This document shows positions 44,603 through 54,044 of a stretch of 64,000 bases of DNA, piece by piece. The position numbers and the translations under genes were made by a program. Below the pieces are notes generated by a model. The model was not told the DNA's origin. It ran no database searches and was given only the letters and a program-made list of their open reading frames with translations. The stretch lies in NCBI GenBank assembly GCA_913055735.1, contig CAJXKD010000001.1, forward strand, positions 372,001 through 436,000, given 5' to 3'. Within the stretch, counting starts at the first letter, position 1, and each line of letters opens with the position of its first letter. The DNA is from an uncultured Rhodospirillales bacterium. Its GTDB lineage: Bacteria; Pseudomonadota; Alphaproteobacteria; Rhodospirillales; UBA2165.

Positions 44603-46888
44603 ATGAGCCCCGAACAGCAGAGCACCCAAATTCAGCGCGATTTGAAGACCGCGGTATCGCATCACAATTCTGGCCGGCTGGCGGAAGCGGCGGCCATTTA
44701 TGCACACATCCTCGCGGCAAGTCCCGATCATCCCGTGGCGCTACGGCTTTCCGGTCTGGCTGCCGTACAGCAGGGCAAACTGGAAGCGGGACTTGATCGC
44801 CTGTCGCGCGCCGTCGCGATGGCCCCGAACTCGGCGGAAGCCCAAAGCAATCTCGGCACGGGCATGGTCGCGGCCAAACGTTTCGACGAAGCCGCCGACG
44901 CCTTTCGCCGCGCCATCAACCTCAACCCGGCCAACGCAGGCGATCATCACAATCTCGGTGCCGCCCTCATCCGATCCGGCAAGTTCGACGAAGCCGTGAA
45001 AGTACTGCGGACCGCAATCGACGCACATCCCGACAACGTGCTGCTGTTGAACAATCTAGGAAATGCCTACGTCCAGCTTAAGGAGTTCGAGCGCGCGGCT
45101 GATACCTATGCGACGGCGACGCGCATCGATCCCGGCTATGTCGACGCTTGGTACAATCTGGGCACAGCCAATCTCCGCCTCAATCGACCGACCGAAGCGA
45201 CGACGGCGTTCGTCGAAGCGGTTCGGATCGATCCACGCCGTTCGGACGCCTGGTACAACCTCGCCGCCGCATATAAACGCGACGGCCGTTTACCCGACGC
45301 ACTTGAAGCCTATCGGGCCTGTCTCTCCGCGAGGCCAGAGTTTGCGCAAGCCTGGGTTGATTTCGGCCTTGTGCTGGAAAAAGTGGGACACGCCGAAGAA
45401 GCGATGGCCGCCTACCGTCGCGCGATCAGTATCGACGCTGAAAACGTCGACGCGATGAACAATCTGGGCCACGCCCTCGGCCGGGCCGGCAAATTCGCCC
45501 TCGCCGAAGAGACATTGCGCGATGCCATCGATATCGATCCGGAATCGCCCGAGTCACGAAACAATCTCGGCGTTATCCATCAGATGATGGGCGACGTGGA
45601 CGAGGCCATGAAGGAATTCCGCGCGGCACTGGAACTCGATCCCGATAAGCTGTTCGCCGAGAAGAACCTGCTCTTCGCCGCGCTCAACCATCCGAACCTA
45701 AGCAGCGAAGAACTGCTCGACATTCACGTGGAACAGGGCCGGCGCCACACGCAGCCCGGAACCGAAACGAAATTTGCGAGTCGTGTTGCCGACCCGGATA
45801 AACGCCTGAAGATCGGCTACCTCTCTTCCGATTTTCACGACCACCCCGTCGGGCACAACATATTCCCGCTTTTGCAACATCACGACGAGTGCGCGCACGA
45901 AATCCATCTCTACGCGGAACTGGAACGCACCGATGCGATAACGGAGCAATTCCAGGCGCTGGCGGACTGGTGGACGCCCGTGACAGACATGAACGACGAG
46001 GATGTCGCACGGCGGATCGAAGAAGACGGCATCGATATCCTCGTCACCACGGCGGGACGCTTCAATCTGAACCGGCGCCATGTGGCCCCCTATCGGCCGG
46101 CGCCGGTGCAAATCAGTTTTCACGACTGCGCCACCACCGGCCTTGCCGCCATGGATTATTGGCTGACGGATACGCGCCTGCATCCGGAGAACACGGCGGA
46201 ACGGTTCACCGAAACCCTGTGGCGGTTGCCTTGTTTCTACCAGTTCACCGCACCGACCGGTTTCCCGGAACCCGCCGCGTCCACGGATGGAGACGAGGTG
46301 ATATTCGGCAGCTTTTCCAAACCGGAGAAGATCACGCCCAAGGTCGTGGCGTTGTGGGCACGGGTTCTGGAGGCGATCCCGAACGCACGTCTAATGCTCA
46401 AATACCAGAACGCCTTTGCCGATCCTGATTTCCGCGACCGCTGGAAACGGCGCTTTGCCGGCCACGGCATCAAGGCCGACCGGCTGATCTTCGGTCATGG
46501 CAGTCACGAACGCGCAGATCACTTGCGGCTCTACAATAAGGTCGACATTGCACTCGACCCCTTCCCGTTCAACGGCGCGACGACGACCTTCGAAGCGTTG
46601 GCCATGGGCGTGCCTGTCATCACCTTGAACGGGCGCCACTTCGTCGACCGGGTTAGCGGCGCGATGCTTGGTCACCTGGGGTTGGAAAATCTAATCGCGA
46701 AGGACGAAACGGCCTTCGTTGACCTTGCCCGGGACCTCAGCAGCAACACGGCCTATCGCGCTGAACTTCGGCGCGGTTTGAGAGACCGCTTGATTGCCTC
46801 CCCCCTCTGCGATGGCGCGTCTTATGCGGCGTCGGTCGAGGCCGCATACCGCGAAATGTGGCATCGCTGGTGCAAAAACCCCAAATAA
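44603..46888 (+). CDS. TPR protein with GT41 (O-GlcNAc transferase/SPINDLY-like) domain
   Basis: 761 aa. Residues about 10-350 are roughly ten 34-residue tetratricopeptide repeats (e.g. DAWYNLGTANLRLNRPTEAT, DAMNNLGHALGRAGKFALAE). From about 385 the catalytic GT41 region follows: IGYLSSDFHDHPVGHNIFPL, GLAAMDYWLTDTRLHPE, VIFGSFSKPEKITPKVVALW and DIALDPFPFNGATTTFEAL with GVPVITLNG. This is the domain order of eukaryotic OGT and SPINDLY. It would transfer a sugar, probably from UDP-GlcNAc or GDP-fucose, to a protein Ser/Thr. The start at 44603 has AAGAGGTG upstream. Target protein unknown. Confidence 0.92.
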   Translation: MSPEQQSTQIQRDLKTAVSHHNSGRLAEAAAIYAHILAASPDHPVALRLSGLAAVQQGKLEAGLDRLSRAVAMAPNSAEAQSNLGTGMVAAKRFDEAADAFRRAINLNPANAGDHHNLGAALIRSGKFDEAVKVLRTAIDAHPDNVLLLNNLGNAYVQLKEFERAADTYATATRIDPGYVDAWYNLGTANLRLNRPTEATTAFVEAVRIDPRRSDAWYNLAAAYKRDGRLPDALEAYRACLSARPEFAQAWVDFGLVLEKVGHAEEAMAAYRRAISIDAENVDAMNNLGHALGRAGKFALAEETLRDAIDIDPESPESRNNLGVIHQMMGDVDEAMKEFRAALELDPDKLFAEKNLLFAALNHPNLSSEELLDIHVEQGRRHTQPGTETKFASRVADPDKRLKIGYLSSDFHDHPVGHNIFPLLQHHDECAHEIHLYAELERTDAITEQFQALADWWTPVTDMNDEDVARRIEEDGIDILVTTAGRFNLNRRHVAPYRPAPVQISFHDCATTGLAAMDYWLTDTRLHPENTAERFTETLWRLPCFYQFTAPTGFPEPAASTDGDEVIFGSFSKPEKITPKVVALWARVLEAIPNARLMLKYQNAFADPDFRDRWKRRFAGHGIKADRLIFGHGSHERADHLRLYNKVDIALDPFPFNGATTTFEALAMGVPVITLNGRHFVDRVSGAMLGHLGLENLIAKDETAFVDLARDLSSNTAYRAELRRGLRDRLIASPLCDGASYAASVEAAYREMWHRWCKNPK

Positions 46889-46993
46889 TCATCAGCGAAA
46901 GGTGACCTGCCGGGCCGCAGATGACGGATCGATTTGGTGCGCCCGCATTTTGTCACTAGAATTCAAGCGTTTCCGCGTGCGAGAACCGATGGC

Positions 46994-48364
46994 ATGACGC
47001 AACCGACCACCGACTCACAGGAGAGCCTGACACAACGGGCGTTCGATTATGTTTGGGGCCCTGATCTTTCCACGGCGCCGCCGCTCACCGCGCTGTACTT
47101 CCACACCATTCGCTTCCTCTTCGTCGTCGGACGCGATCTCGCCGAGGGTCAGTTGACGCTGCGTGCCATGAGTCTCGTTTATACGACCTTGCTGTCGCTC
47201 GTGCCTTTGCTGGCCATCAGCTTTTCGGTGCTCAAAGGGTTCGGCGTTCATAATCAGATCGAGCCCATGCTGCTCAATCTGGTCGCACCGCTCGGTGACA
47301 AGGGAACGGAGATCGTCGCCCAGATCATTGAATTCGTCGAGCGGATGAAGGTCGGCGTGCTCGGTTCGGTCGGCGTGGCGCTACTGATCTATACCGCCGT
47401 CGCCGTGATGCAAAAGATCGAACGCGCGCTCAATTACATCTGGCATATTTCGAGGCCGCGCCCCCTCGCCCAGCGGTTCAGCGACTATTTGAGCGTCATT
47501 CTCGTTGGGCCGTTGCTGATCTTCGCATCGCTCGGCATCTCCGCGTCCCTGACGAGTGCGACCCTTTTCGAAGACGTCCTGCACATCGCGCCCATCGGCA
47601 CCGCGGTCAAGTTTCTCGGCACGCTGATCCCCTTCGTGCTGTCGGTCGGTGCTTTCGCCTTCATATACATGTTCATCCCGAACACCCGGGTGCGGTTCGT
47701 TTCGGCCCTCGTTGGCGCCGTCGTCGCGGCGGTCCTTTGGAAAACCGTGGGCTGGGCCTTTGCGTCGTTCGTAGTAAGCTCCGGCCGTTACGCCGCCGTC
47801 TACTCAGCCTTCGCCACCCTCATCTTTTTTATGATCTGGCTGTATTTGAGCTGGCTCATCCTCATGATCGGTGCGGCGGTTGCCTTCTATCATCAGCACC
47901 CCGAGCACGTGAAGCAGCGGCGCGAAGCCCAGCACCTCTCCAATCGCGTGAAGGAACGCCTCGCCTTGTTGATCATGCAGTATATCGGGGCGCGGTTTTA
48001 CGAGGACGGCGGCCAACCGACAGCGGATGACATTGCGACAGCGACCAACGCCCCGATGGACGCGGTGGAACGGGTGCTTACCGGATTGGAAGACGCCGGG
48101 CTGCTTACCTGCTCCGGTGACGACCGGGTTCGGTATCTGCCGGCGCGGCCTCTCGACACGCTGCTTGTCGGCGATGTGGTCGACGCGATCCGTAAGGCCG
48201 GTGAGGACGGTTATCTGACGCCGGAGCGATTACGTCATGTTCCCGGTATCGACACGTTGAGCGACGAAACGGACGAGGCCCGTGCCCGTGCCTTCAATGG
48301 GCGTACCGTGAAAGACTTGGCGGTCAATGAAGGCAAGAATCCGGTGGCCGCCCCCGGCGAATAG
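46994..48364 (+). CDS. YihY/BrkB family inner-membrane protein with C-terminal winged helix
   Basis: 456 aa from the ATG at 46994. Six transmembrane segments of the YihY (virulence factor BrkB) type, with LTLRAMSLVYTTLLSLVPLL and VRFVSALVGAVVAAVLWKTV, and a terminal extension of about 140 residues (residues 315-456) containing ADDIATATNAPMDAVERVLT, which resembles a winged-helix DNA-binding fold. Not a RNase BN, despite older names. The upstream in-frame start at 46934 is less likely. Function not known. Confidence 0.88.
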   Translation: MTQPTTDSQESLTQRAFDYVWGPDLSTAPPLTALYFHTIRFLFVVGRDLAEGQLTLRAMSLVYTTLLSLVPLLAISFSVLKGFGVHNQIEPMLLNLVAPLGDKGTEIVAQIIEFVERMKVGVLGSVGVALLIYTAVAVMQKIERALNYIWHISRPRPLAQRFSDYLSVILVGPLLIFASLGISASLTSATLFEDVLHIAPIGTAVKFLGTLIPFVLSVGAFAFIYMFIPNTRVRFVSALVGAVVAAVLWKTVGWAFASFVVSSGRYAAVYSAFATLIFFMIWLYLSWLILMIGAAVAFYHQHPEHVKQRREAQHLSNRVKERLALLIMQYIGARFYEDGGQPTADDIATATNAPMDAVERVLTGLEDAGLLTCSGDDRVRYLPARPLDTLLVGDVVDAIRKAGEDGYLTPERLRHVPGIDTLSDETDEARARAFNGRTVKDLAVNEGKNPVAAPGE

Positions 48365-48472
48365 CCGTGCAGTTCCAACTTCTTACCCCAAATCCTTATC
48401 ATTGATTTGCGACCACTTCCGCACCACAGTGATCCTTCGGACCTATCTGCAAGGATTTAACCGGTCGCCCAT

Positions 48473-49690
48473 ATGGCACATCGCGATCCCTCCCCCCTTG
48501 TTCTGATCTGCATCGTCTGTGGCGCCGAAGTACTGACCATGGTCGGGGTTTTCGCCTTTCCGGCGCTGCTGCCTCTTTTTTTCGATGAATGGGGACTGAC
48601 CAATACGGAGGCAGGGTGGATCGCCGGTATCCGATATGCGGGCTATGCCGCCGCGGTTTTGCCGTTGGTCTCGTTCACCGACCGGATAGATGCCAGACGA
48701 GTTCACATGACCGGCGCCTTGATCGCCGCCTTGTCGCTCGGCGCCTTCGCGCTGACGGCGCAGGGATTTTGGACCGCGCTCATCTACGAATTCTTTGCCG
48801 GGATCGGATTGTCGGCGACCTATATGCCCGGACTTCGGGCCCTCGTCGACCGATATACCGGCGACCGCCAGCCCCGGGCCGTCGCCTTCTATACGGCGAG
48901 TTTCAGCCTCGGAACGGCCCTGTCCTTCCTGATCATGGGGGAGATGGGCGCCGCATTCGGCTGGCGTGCCGCCTTCGGCCTCGCCGCGTGTCTGGCCTTC
49001 CTGGCGGTGCTCGTCATGGCGTTTGCCTTACGGCCCGTGACACCGGACCGACCGGCGCAGGACACGCACCTTCTCGATTTTCGTCCGGTGGTCCGCAACC
49101 ACCGTGCCATGGGCTACGTGCTCGGCTATTTCATCCACAGTTGGGAGCTGTTCGCCTATCGGGGATGGCTGGTGGCGTTCCTGGTGTTCGGCCTCTCCGT
49201 CCAATCCGTGCGGGATGTATTGCTGAGCCCGACGACGGTCGCGACCATCAGCGGCCTCGTCGCCGTCGTTGCGTCCGTCGGCGGTAATGAAATCGCTGAG
49301 AAAAAGGGCCGGCGGCAAACCATCATCGTCTATATGTTTCTGGCTGCCGCTGTCGCCCTCGGCATCGGTTTCTTGGGCGACGGCACCTATTGGATCGCCG
49401 TGATCGCCGTATTGGTATACGCCGCGTTGATCCAACTGGATTCCGCGGCCTTGACCGCCGGTGTCGTCGCCGTCGCCGAAGACGGCCGGCGCGGCGCAAC
49501 CCTCGGCCTTCATTCATTGATTGGATTCACGGGCGCAGCCATCGGCCCGATTGCCGTCGGCGCCGTCCTGGATCTGACGGGAAGCGGTCTTACGGCCCAA
49601 TCCTGGGGCCTGGCCTTCGCCTCGGTCGGTGTCGTGGGATTATTCGGCCCACTTTTCCTTTATCTCACACGCCCTCGTCCCACTTCCTAG
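48473..49690 (+). CDS. MFS transporter
   Basis: 405 aa, twelve hydrophobic segments. YFHSWELFAYRGWLVAFLVF-like segment in the C-terminal half, LPLVSFTDRIDARRVHMTGA after TM2 is the MFS loop 2-3 signature (D-R-x-(D/G)-x-R-R), and GALIAALSLGAFALTA follows. Drug, sugar or organic acid uptake/export is possible; direction cannot be read. Same strand as the YihY gene but 108 nt away. Confidence 0.9.
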   Translation: MAHRDPSPLVLICIVCGAEVLTMVGVFAFPALLPLFFDEWGLTNTEAGWIAGIRYAGYAAAVLPLVSFTDRIDARRVHMTGALIAALSLGAFALTAQGFWTALIYEFFAGIGLSATYMPGLRALVDRYTGDRQPRAVAFYTASFSLGTALSFLIMGEMGAAFGWRAAFGLAACLAFLAVLVMAFALRPVTPDRPAQDTHLLDFRPVVRNHRAMGYVLGYFIHSWELFAYRGWLVAFLVFGLSVQSVRDVLLSPTTVATISGLVAVVASVGGNEIAEKKGRRQTIIVYMFLAAAVALGIGFLGDGTYWIAVIAVLVYAALIQLDSAALTAGVVAVAEDGRRGATLGLHSLIGFTGAAIGPIAVGAVLDLTGSGLTAQSWGLAFASVGVVGLFGPLFLYLTRPRPTS

Positions 49691-49794
49691 ACGCGAAAAT
49701 CTCGGCGCGCGGTTGCCAGAAACCGCAGCATGAAATACCGTCTCGCCAATATCTAATACATCATCAGAAGCAATACCCAAGGGAGGTAATTACC

Positions 49795-51000
49795 ATGCTA
49801 CGCAATACGACAACTGGATTCCGCGTCGCCGCCGGTGCCTTGGTGGCCGCGGGGCTTGCCCTCGCCGGTACGACGGCGAAGGCAGCGGACTTTAAATGGC
49901 CCCGTTATTTCAACGTGGTCACCCCCATCGTCGGTTCGGCAAACCATTCACTCGCCGTCGCTTGGACACCTGAATTCAGCAATGACACGGGCGTGCGGGT
50001 TCGCGTGCTCCCCACATCGACGGGGTATGCGCGCGCCGAATGGCTGACCACCAATCAGGGCCGACTGTCGCTTTATCAAGCGTCCGACTATTTCGATCAG
50101 ATGGATGCCAGCGAAGGTTATGCCACCCGTACCGCAGGGCCGGCTGATACGCGGGTCATCTATATGAACCTGGTGACGCCTTGGGGTTACATGGTGCGCG
50201 GCGATTCCGACATCAAAACGTTCAGCGATTTGAAGTCGAGCACCAGCGTGTCGTTCTATACGGGCTCTACCTTCATTTCCAACGGCATGCGCGCCGGATT
50301 GGCAATGGCAGGGCTGACCGAAGATCAAATCAAGAAGGTCGAGGTCGGCGGTTACGCGGGTAATACGAAAGTCGTCGTCGAAGGGCGTGCCGACATTACC
50401 TTCACCTCGCCACTGTCGGGCACCAGCTACGAAGCAGACGCCAACCCCAACGGCATCCGTTGGCTGGCAGTCGACACCGGCAATCCGAAATTTGCGGCTT
50501 ACCGCAAGCTGCAGGCGGGATACGTCCTGACCAAGACGACGGTTGGACCCAAGTCCGCGCTCGGCATCACCATGGACCACGCTTTCCAGACTAACCATGT
50601 GAGGGCCGACGAAGATCCGGAGTTCGTCTATCAGCTGGTGAAGTGGCTCGACGAGAACCATGACAAGTTCAAGGAGAAGTTCGTCCACGCCAAAATGATG
50701 AGCCTCGACAACGTGGTCGCCTTCCTGGAAGCGGGTCACTTGCAGCCGCTGCATGAAGGCCTTATCCGCTACCTCAAGGAAAAGAACCTGTGGAAGGACG
50801 CCTACCAGAAGCGTCAGGACGGTTTGCTTGCGCTGGCGAACAAACGCATCGAGACCTTCCAGGCGGCCTTGGATGCCGCGGGCGATGCCAAGATCATGAC
50901 TGACTCGCCCAATGACAAGTGGAAGGCCTTCCTGGCCGACGCTTACAAAAATGCGGGCATCACCAAGTCCTTCTCGGAAGAGGTCGCGGAACTCAACTAG
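49795..51000 (+). CDS. TAXI-family TRAP solute-binding protein (second system)
   Basis: 401 aa from the ATG at 49795 (GGGAGG upstream); longer in-frame readings run into the MFS gene. Signal peptide ends near AKA-ADF. The mature part has VRVLPTSTGYARAEWLTTNQ, DIKTFSDLKSSTSVSFYTGS and VGGYAGNTKVVVEGRADITF, fitting the NMT1/TAXI fold, about 70 residues longer than the other TAXI protein in this window. Binds a periplasmic ligand for the fused permease that follows. Confidence 0.88.
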   Translation: MLRNTTTGFRVAAGALVAAGLALAGTTAKAADFKWPRYFNVVTPIVGSANHSLAVAWTPEFSNDTGVRVRVLPTSTGYARAEWLTTNQGRLSLYQASDYFDQMDASEGYATRTAGPADTRVIYMNLVTPWGYMVRGDSDIKTFSDLKSSTSVSFYTGSTFISNGMRAGLAMAGLTEDQIKKVEVGGYAGNTKVVVEGRADITFTSPLSGTSYEADANPNGIRWLAVDTGNPKFAAYRKLQAGYVLTKTTVGPKSALGITMDHAFQTNHVRADEDPEFVYQLVKWLDENHDKFKEKFVHAKMMSLDNVVAFLEAGHLQPLHEGLIRYLKEKNLWKDAYQKRQDGLLALANKRIETFQAALDAAGDAKIMTDSPNDKWKAFLADAYKNAGITKSFSEEVAELN

Positions 51001-51029
51001 CGTTCCGGCACTCACGCCAAAGAAGAAAT

Positions 51030-51062
51030 GCGGGGACCACCGGACATCCGGTGGGTCCCCGC
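51030..51062 (+). other. intercistronic stem-loop, TAXI binding protein to permease
   Basis: A 14-bp stem (51030-51043 with 51048-51062, one bulged G at 51055) and an ACAT tetraloop, beginning 30 nt after the binding-protein stop. The outer part is GCGGGGACC with GGTCCCCGC. It lacks a U-tract and sits before the permease gene, like the junctions at 32460, 43098 and 56752. Confidence 0.75.
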
Positions 51063-51137
51063 CCTATAACGTTCCCAATACCCTAACCCCGGGGACGGTC
51101 ATTCAACGAAAACAAGAGGCCCCGGAAAACGGGGAAC

Positions 51138-53135
51138 ATGAAGATGGCTGACATGGAAACCCAAAAACCGGAAACCGAGGACGACCACGCGGTATTGGAG
51201 TCGGTTGTTCCGGAATCGATGCTCGACCATACCGAACAACGTTTCAAAAGCATGCCATTGCCCGTCCGTGCCTTGGTACTCGCTATGTCGGCCGGCGGCG
51301 TCGCTCTCGCCGTCTACTACATCTTCGGGCCGAACCCGCCCTTGGATCTCACCTACTACTACGCGCTGATGACCTTTTTCCTGCCGGCGGCGTTCCTATT
51401 GACCCCGGCGCATAAGAACGAGAAGAAAGTCGGTTGGTTAAGCTACATTCCGGCCATTCTGACCCTGATCGTCACCGCTTATTTAGCGACCCAGGGCCGC
51501 TCGATGATGTTCGAGACGTGGATCCCGCCGAACGAATGGCGGTATTTCGTCGCCATCGTCATGTTTCTCCTGGTGCTCGAAGCAGGCCGCCGCGCCGGCG
51601 GGCTGATTTTCATAGGGATCGTTATCCTGTTCGGCCTGTACCCGTTCTACGCCGACAACTTGCCCGGCATTCTTTGGGGCCCGCCGACCAGCCTCGACCG
51701 CACCATCGCATTCAACATCTATTCGGGCGACGCGCTGCTCGGCATCGTGACCCGCGTCGTCGCGGAAACGATCATCGGCTTTCTGATCATGGCGGCATTG
51801 TTGGTCGCCACCGGGGCCGCCGATTTCTTCCTAAATCTCGCCCTGTCCCTCATGGGCACCGCGCGCGGCGGCCCGGCGAAGGTCGCCGTGCTGGCGAGCG
51901 GGTTCTTCGGCAGTTTGAGCGGCTCGATTTTCGGCAATGTCGTCGGCACCGGCTCGGTCACCATTCCGTCGATGAAACGCTCCGGTTTTCCCGCTCACTA
52001 TGCGGGCGCGTTGGAAGCCTGTGCCTCGACGGGCGGCATGCTTATGCCGCCGGTAATGGGCGCCGTCGCCTTCATCATGGCCGATTTCACCACCACGGAA
52101 TACGGCGTCATCGTTATCGCCGCGGCGATCCCGAGCATCCTCTATTACTTCGGGCTCTATTGTCATGTCGACAGCTACGCGGCGAAAACGGGTCTCGCCG
52201 GACTTCCCCGCAAGGAATTGCCGTCGGTAAAACAAACCCTCAAGGATGGCTGGCCGTTCATCGTCGTGCTGGGCTTCCTGATTTGGGGTCTTGTGGTCAT
52301 GCGGTGGGAAAGGCTGACGCCGTTCTATGCCGCGGCGCTGTTGATCGCCCTGACCTTCACCAAACAAAGCATGCGCCTGAAACTGGAGCGCTGGCCGGCA
52401 ATCCTGTTCGAGATCGCCAAGCTGCTGAGCCAGACCATGGCGCTGCTGCTGCCCACCAGCTTCATTCTCGGCGGGATGATGCACACAGGCGCGGCGCCGG
52501 TCATTACATCCGAGCTGATGCGCATCGGCGGTGACAACGTCGCGCTGGTCCTCGGCATCGGCGTTCTGGTGTGTATCATTTTCGGCATGATGGGCATGCT
52601 CATCGCCGCCTATCTGATGCTCGCCCTCACGCTGGCGCCGGCCCTCGAACAATTAGCCGGATTGAACACACTCGCCATTCACTTGTTTATTGCCTATTAC
52701 GCGATGCTGGCCGCGATCACACCGCCCATCGCGCTGGCTGCTTTTATTGCCTCACGAATAAGTGGCTCCGATCCGATGCATACCAGTTGGCACGCCGCCC
52801 GGCTGGGCATCGTGCTCTATTTCATCCCATTCTTCTTCCTGTTCGAGCCCGCATTGATTTTCCAAGGAGACTTGCACGTAACGGCGATTTGGCTGGTGTT
52901 TAACGTTATTGCGGTCGTTTTAATCGCCGGGGCGTCGGAAGGCCGTCTGTGGGGGTTCGGCACCTTACGGACCTGGCCGCGACCGGTGCTGTTCGGTGCG
53001 GCGCTGCTGATCGGCTTTCCTGAATGGCGGACAACGCTCGCGGGAATGATTATCGTTGGTGTGATATTGGGACTACGTAATTTCTCACGAATACCGGACC
53101 GCGCACCCGTGCAGGCCGCAACCGCCGGCGAATGA
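51138..53135 (+). CDS. TRAP transporter fused permease (4TM/12TM, TAXI type)
   Basis: 665 aa with about 16 hydrophobic segments. GFFGSLSGSIFGNVVGTGSV, STGGMLMPPVMGAVAFIMAD and MGMLIAAYLMLALTLAPAL give the DctM-type transport domain; the N-terminal 4TM part corresponds to DctQ. It lacks the DUF3394 end seen in the other fused permease. Start ATG at 51138 or 51144; the former has GGGGAAC directly upstream. Imports the ligand of the TAXI protein at 49795-51000. Confidence 0.92.
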   Translation: MKMADMETQKPETEDDHAVLESVVPESMLDHTEQRFKSMPLPVRALVLAMSAGGVALAVYYIFGPNPPLDLTYYYALMTFFLPAAFLLTPAHKNEKKVGWLSYIPAILTLIVTAYLATQGRSMMFETWIPPNEWRYFVAIVMFLLVLEAGRRAGGLIFIGIVILFGLYPFYADNLPGILWGPPTSLDRTIAFNIYSGDALLGIVTRVVAETIIGFLIMAALLVATGAADFFLNLALSLMGTARGGPAKVAVLASGFFGSLSGSIFGNVVGTGSVTIPSMKRSGFPAHYAGALEACASTGGMLMPPVMGAVAFIMADFTTTEYGVIVIAAAIPSILYYFGLYCHVDSYAAKTGLAGLPRKELPSVKQTLKDGWPFIVVLGFLIWGLVVMRWERLTPFYAAALLIALTFTKQSMRLKLERWPAILFEIAKLLSQTMALLLPTSFILGGMMHTGAAPVITSELMRIGGDNVALVLGIGVLVCIIFGMMGMLIAAYLMLALTLAPALEQLAGLNTLAIHLFIAYYAMLAAITPPIALAAFIASRISGSDPMHTSWHAARLGIVLYFIPFFFLFEPALIFQGDLHVTAIWLVFNVIAVVLIAGASEGRLWGFGTLRTWPRPVLFGAALLIGFPEWRTTLAGMIIVGVILGLRNFSRIPDRAPVQAATAGE

Positions 53136-53144
53136 TGGAAATCA

Positions 53145-53181
53145 GTTGCGGCCAGAGCGTCTCGGATGCCCTGGCCGCAAC
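53145..53181. terminator. convergent stem-loop between TRAP permease and livF
   Basis: GTTGCGGCCAG at 53145-53155 and CTGGCCGCAAC at 53171-53181 form a perfect 11-bp stem with a 15-nt loop, in the 48-nt gap between two convergent stops. No U-tract follows on either strand, so termination may be weak or factor-dependent. Confidence 0.65.
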
Positions 53182-53183
53182 CT

Positions 53184-54044
53184 TCAGCCCCCCAAGAACA
53201 AACGGCCGACGTCGGGATCCTCGAGCAAGGCATCGCCACGGTCGGCCTTAGCCAACTGTCCCGATACCAGCACGTATCCCAAATCCGCGAATTCCAATCC
53301 CTTCTTGGCGTTCTGCTCGACCATGATGATGGTCTTGCCTTCGGCATGCTGCAGATCGTCGAGAATTTCGAACACCATATCGATGAAGCGCGGCTCCAAC
53401 CCGATAGACGGTTCGTCGACCAGCAACACGTCCGGGTCCATGATAAGCGCCCGCGATATTTCCAACAGCCGCCGCTCACCGCCCGACAAAACCCCGGCGC
53501 GCTGCGTGCGCCGTTCGGCGAGCCGGTTGTATTTCGTGAACACCCGTTCGGCTGCCTCGCGGGCCTGAGCGACGTTGTCCATCAGATAGCCGCCCATCAG
53601 CAGGTTCTCCTCGACGGTCATGTCGGGGAAAACGGAATTGTCCTGCAGGATGTAGGCAATACCCGCGGATTTGAGCTTGGCATTGGGGCCGAGCTTGGTG
53701 ACCGGCTTGCCCTTCACGCTGATCTCGCCGCCCATGATGTTGGTAAAGCCGTAGATGGAATGCAGCACCGTCGATTTACCGGCCCCATTGGGGCCGATGA
53801 GGCACAAGGATTGGCCTTGGCCGACAGCAAGATCGAAACTATGCAGCACCTCCATCTTGCCGTAGCCGGCCGTCAGCTTATCGATGGTCAGGAGGGGTTC
53901 CCCCTCCACCAGGCCGGCCAACGTCTCGCGGCTCGGCCCTTCCATCGCAAGCCTTTCCGCTTCCCGGGCAACGGCATCCACGGACATAACGGTGTCGACA
54001 TCGCCGAACCCATAACCGGATACTTTTTTCTGCGGACTGGCCAT
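53184..54044 (-). CDS. livF: branched-chain amino acid-type ABC transporter ATPase (LivF-like)
   Basis: 286 aa. Walker A is LIGPNGAGKSTV, the signature LSGGERRLLEISRALIMDP and Walker B LLVDEPSIGLEP; the switch is MVEQNAKKGLEFAD. The body is LivF-type, but about 50 N-terminal residues precede the normal start (ERLAMEGPSRETLAGL), which is unusual for a 235-aa family. ATG at 54044 overlaps the livG stop by one nucleotide (TAATG). Last gene of the SBP-livH-livM-livG-livF operon. Confidence 0.93.
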   Translation of the reverse strand: MASPQKKVSGYGFGDVDTVMSVDAVAREAERLAMEGPSRETLAGLVEGEPLLTIDKLTAGYGKMEVLHSFDLAVGQGQSLCLIGPNGAGKSTVLHSIYGFTNIMGGEISVKGKPVTKLGPNAKLKSAGIAYILQDNSVFPDMTVEENLLMGGYLMDNVAQAREAAERVFTKYNRLAERRTQRAGVLSGGERRLLEISRALIMDPDVLLVDEPSIGLEPRFIDMVFEILDDLQHAEGKTIIMVEQNAKKGLEFADLGYVLVSGQLAKADRGDALLEDPDVGRLFLGG

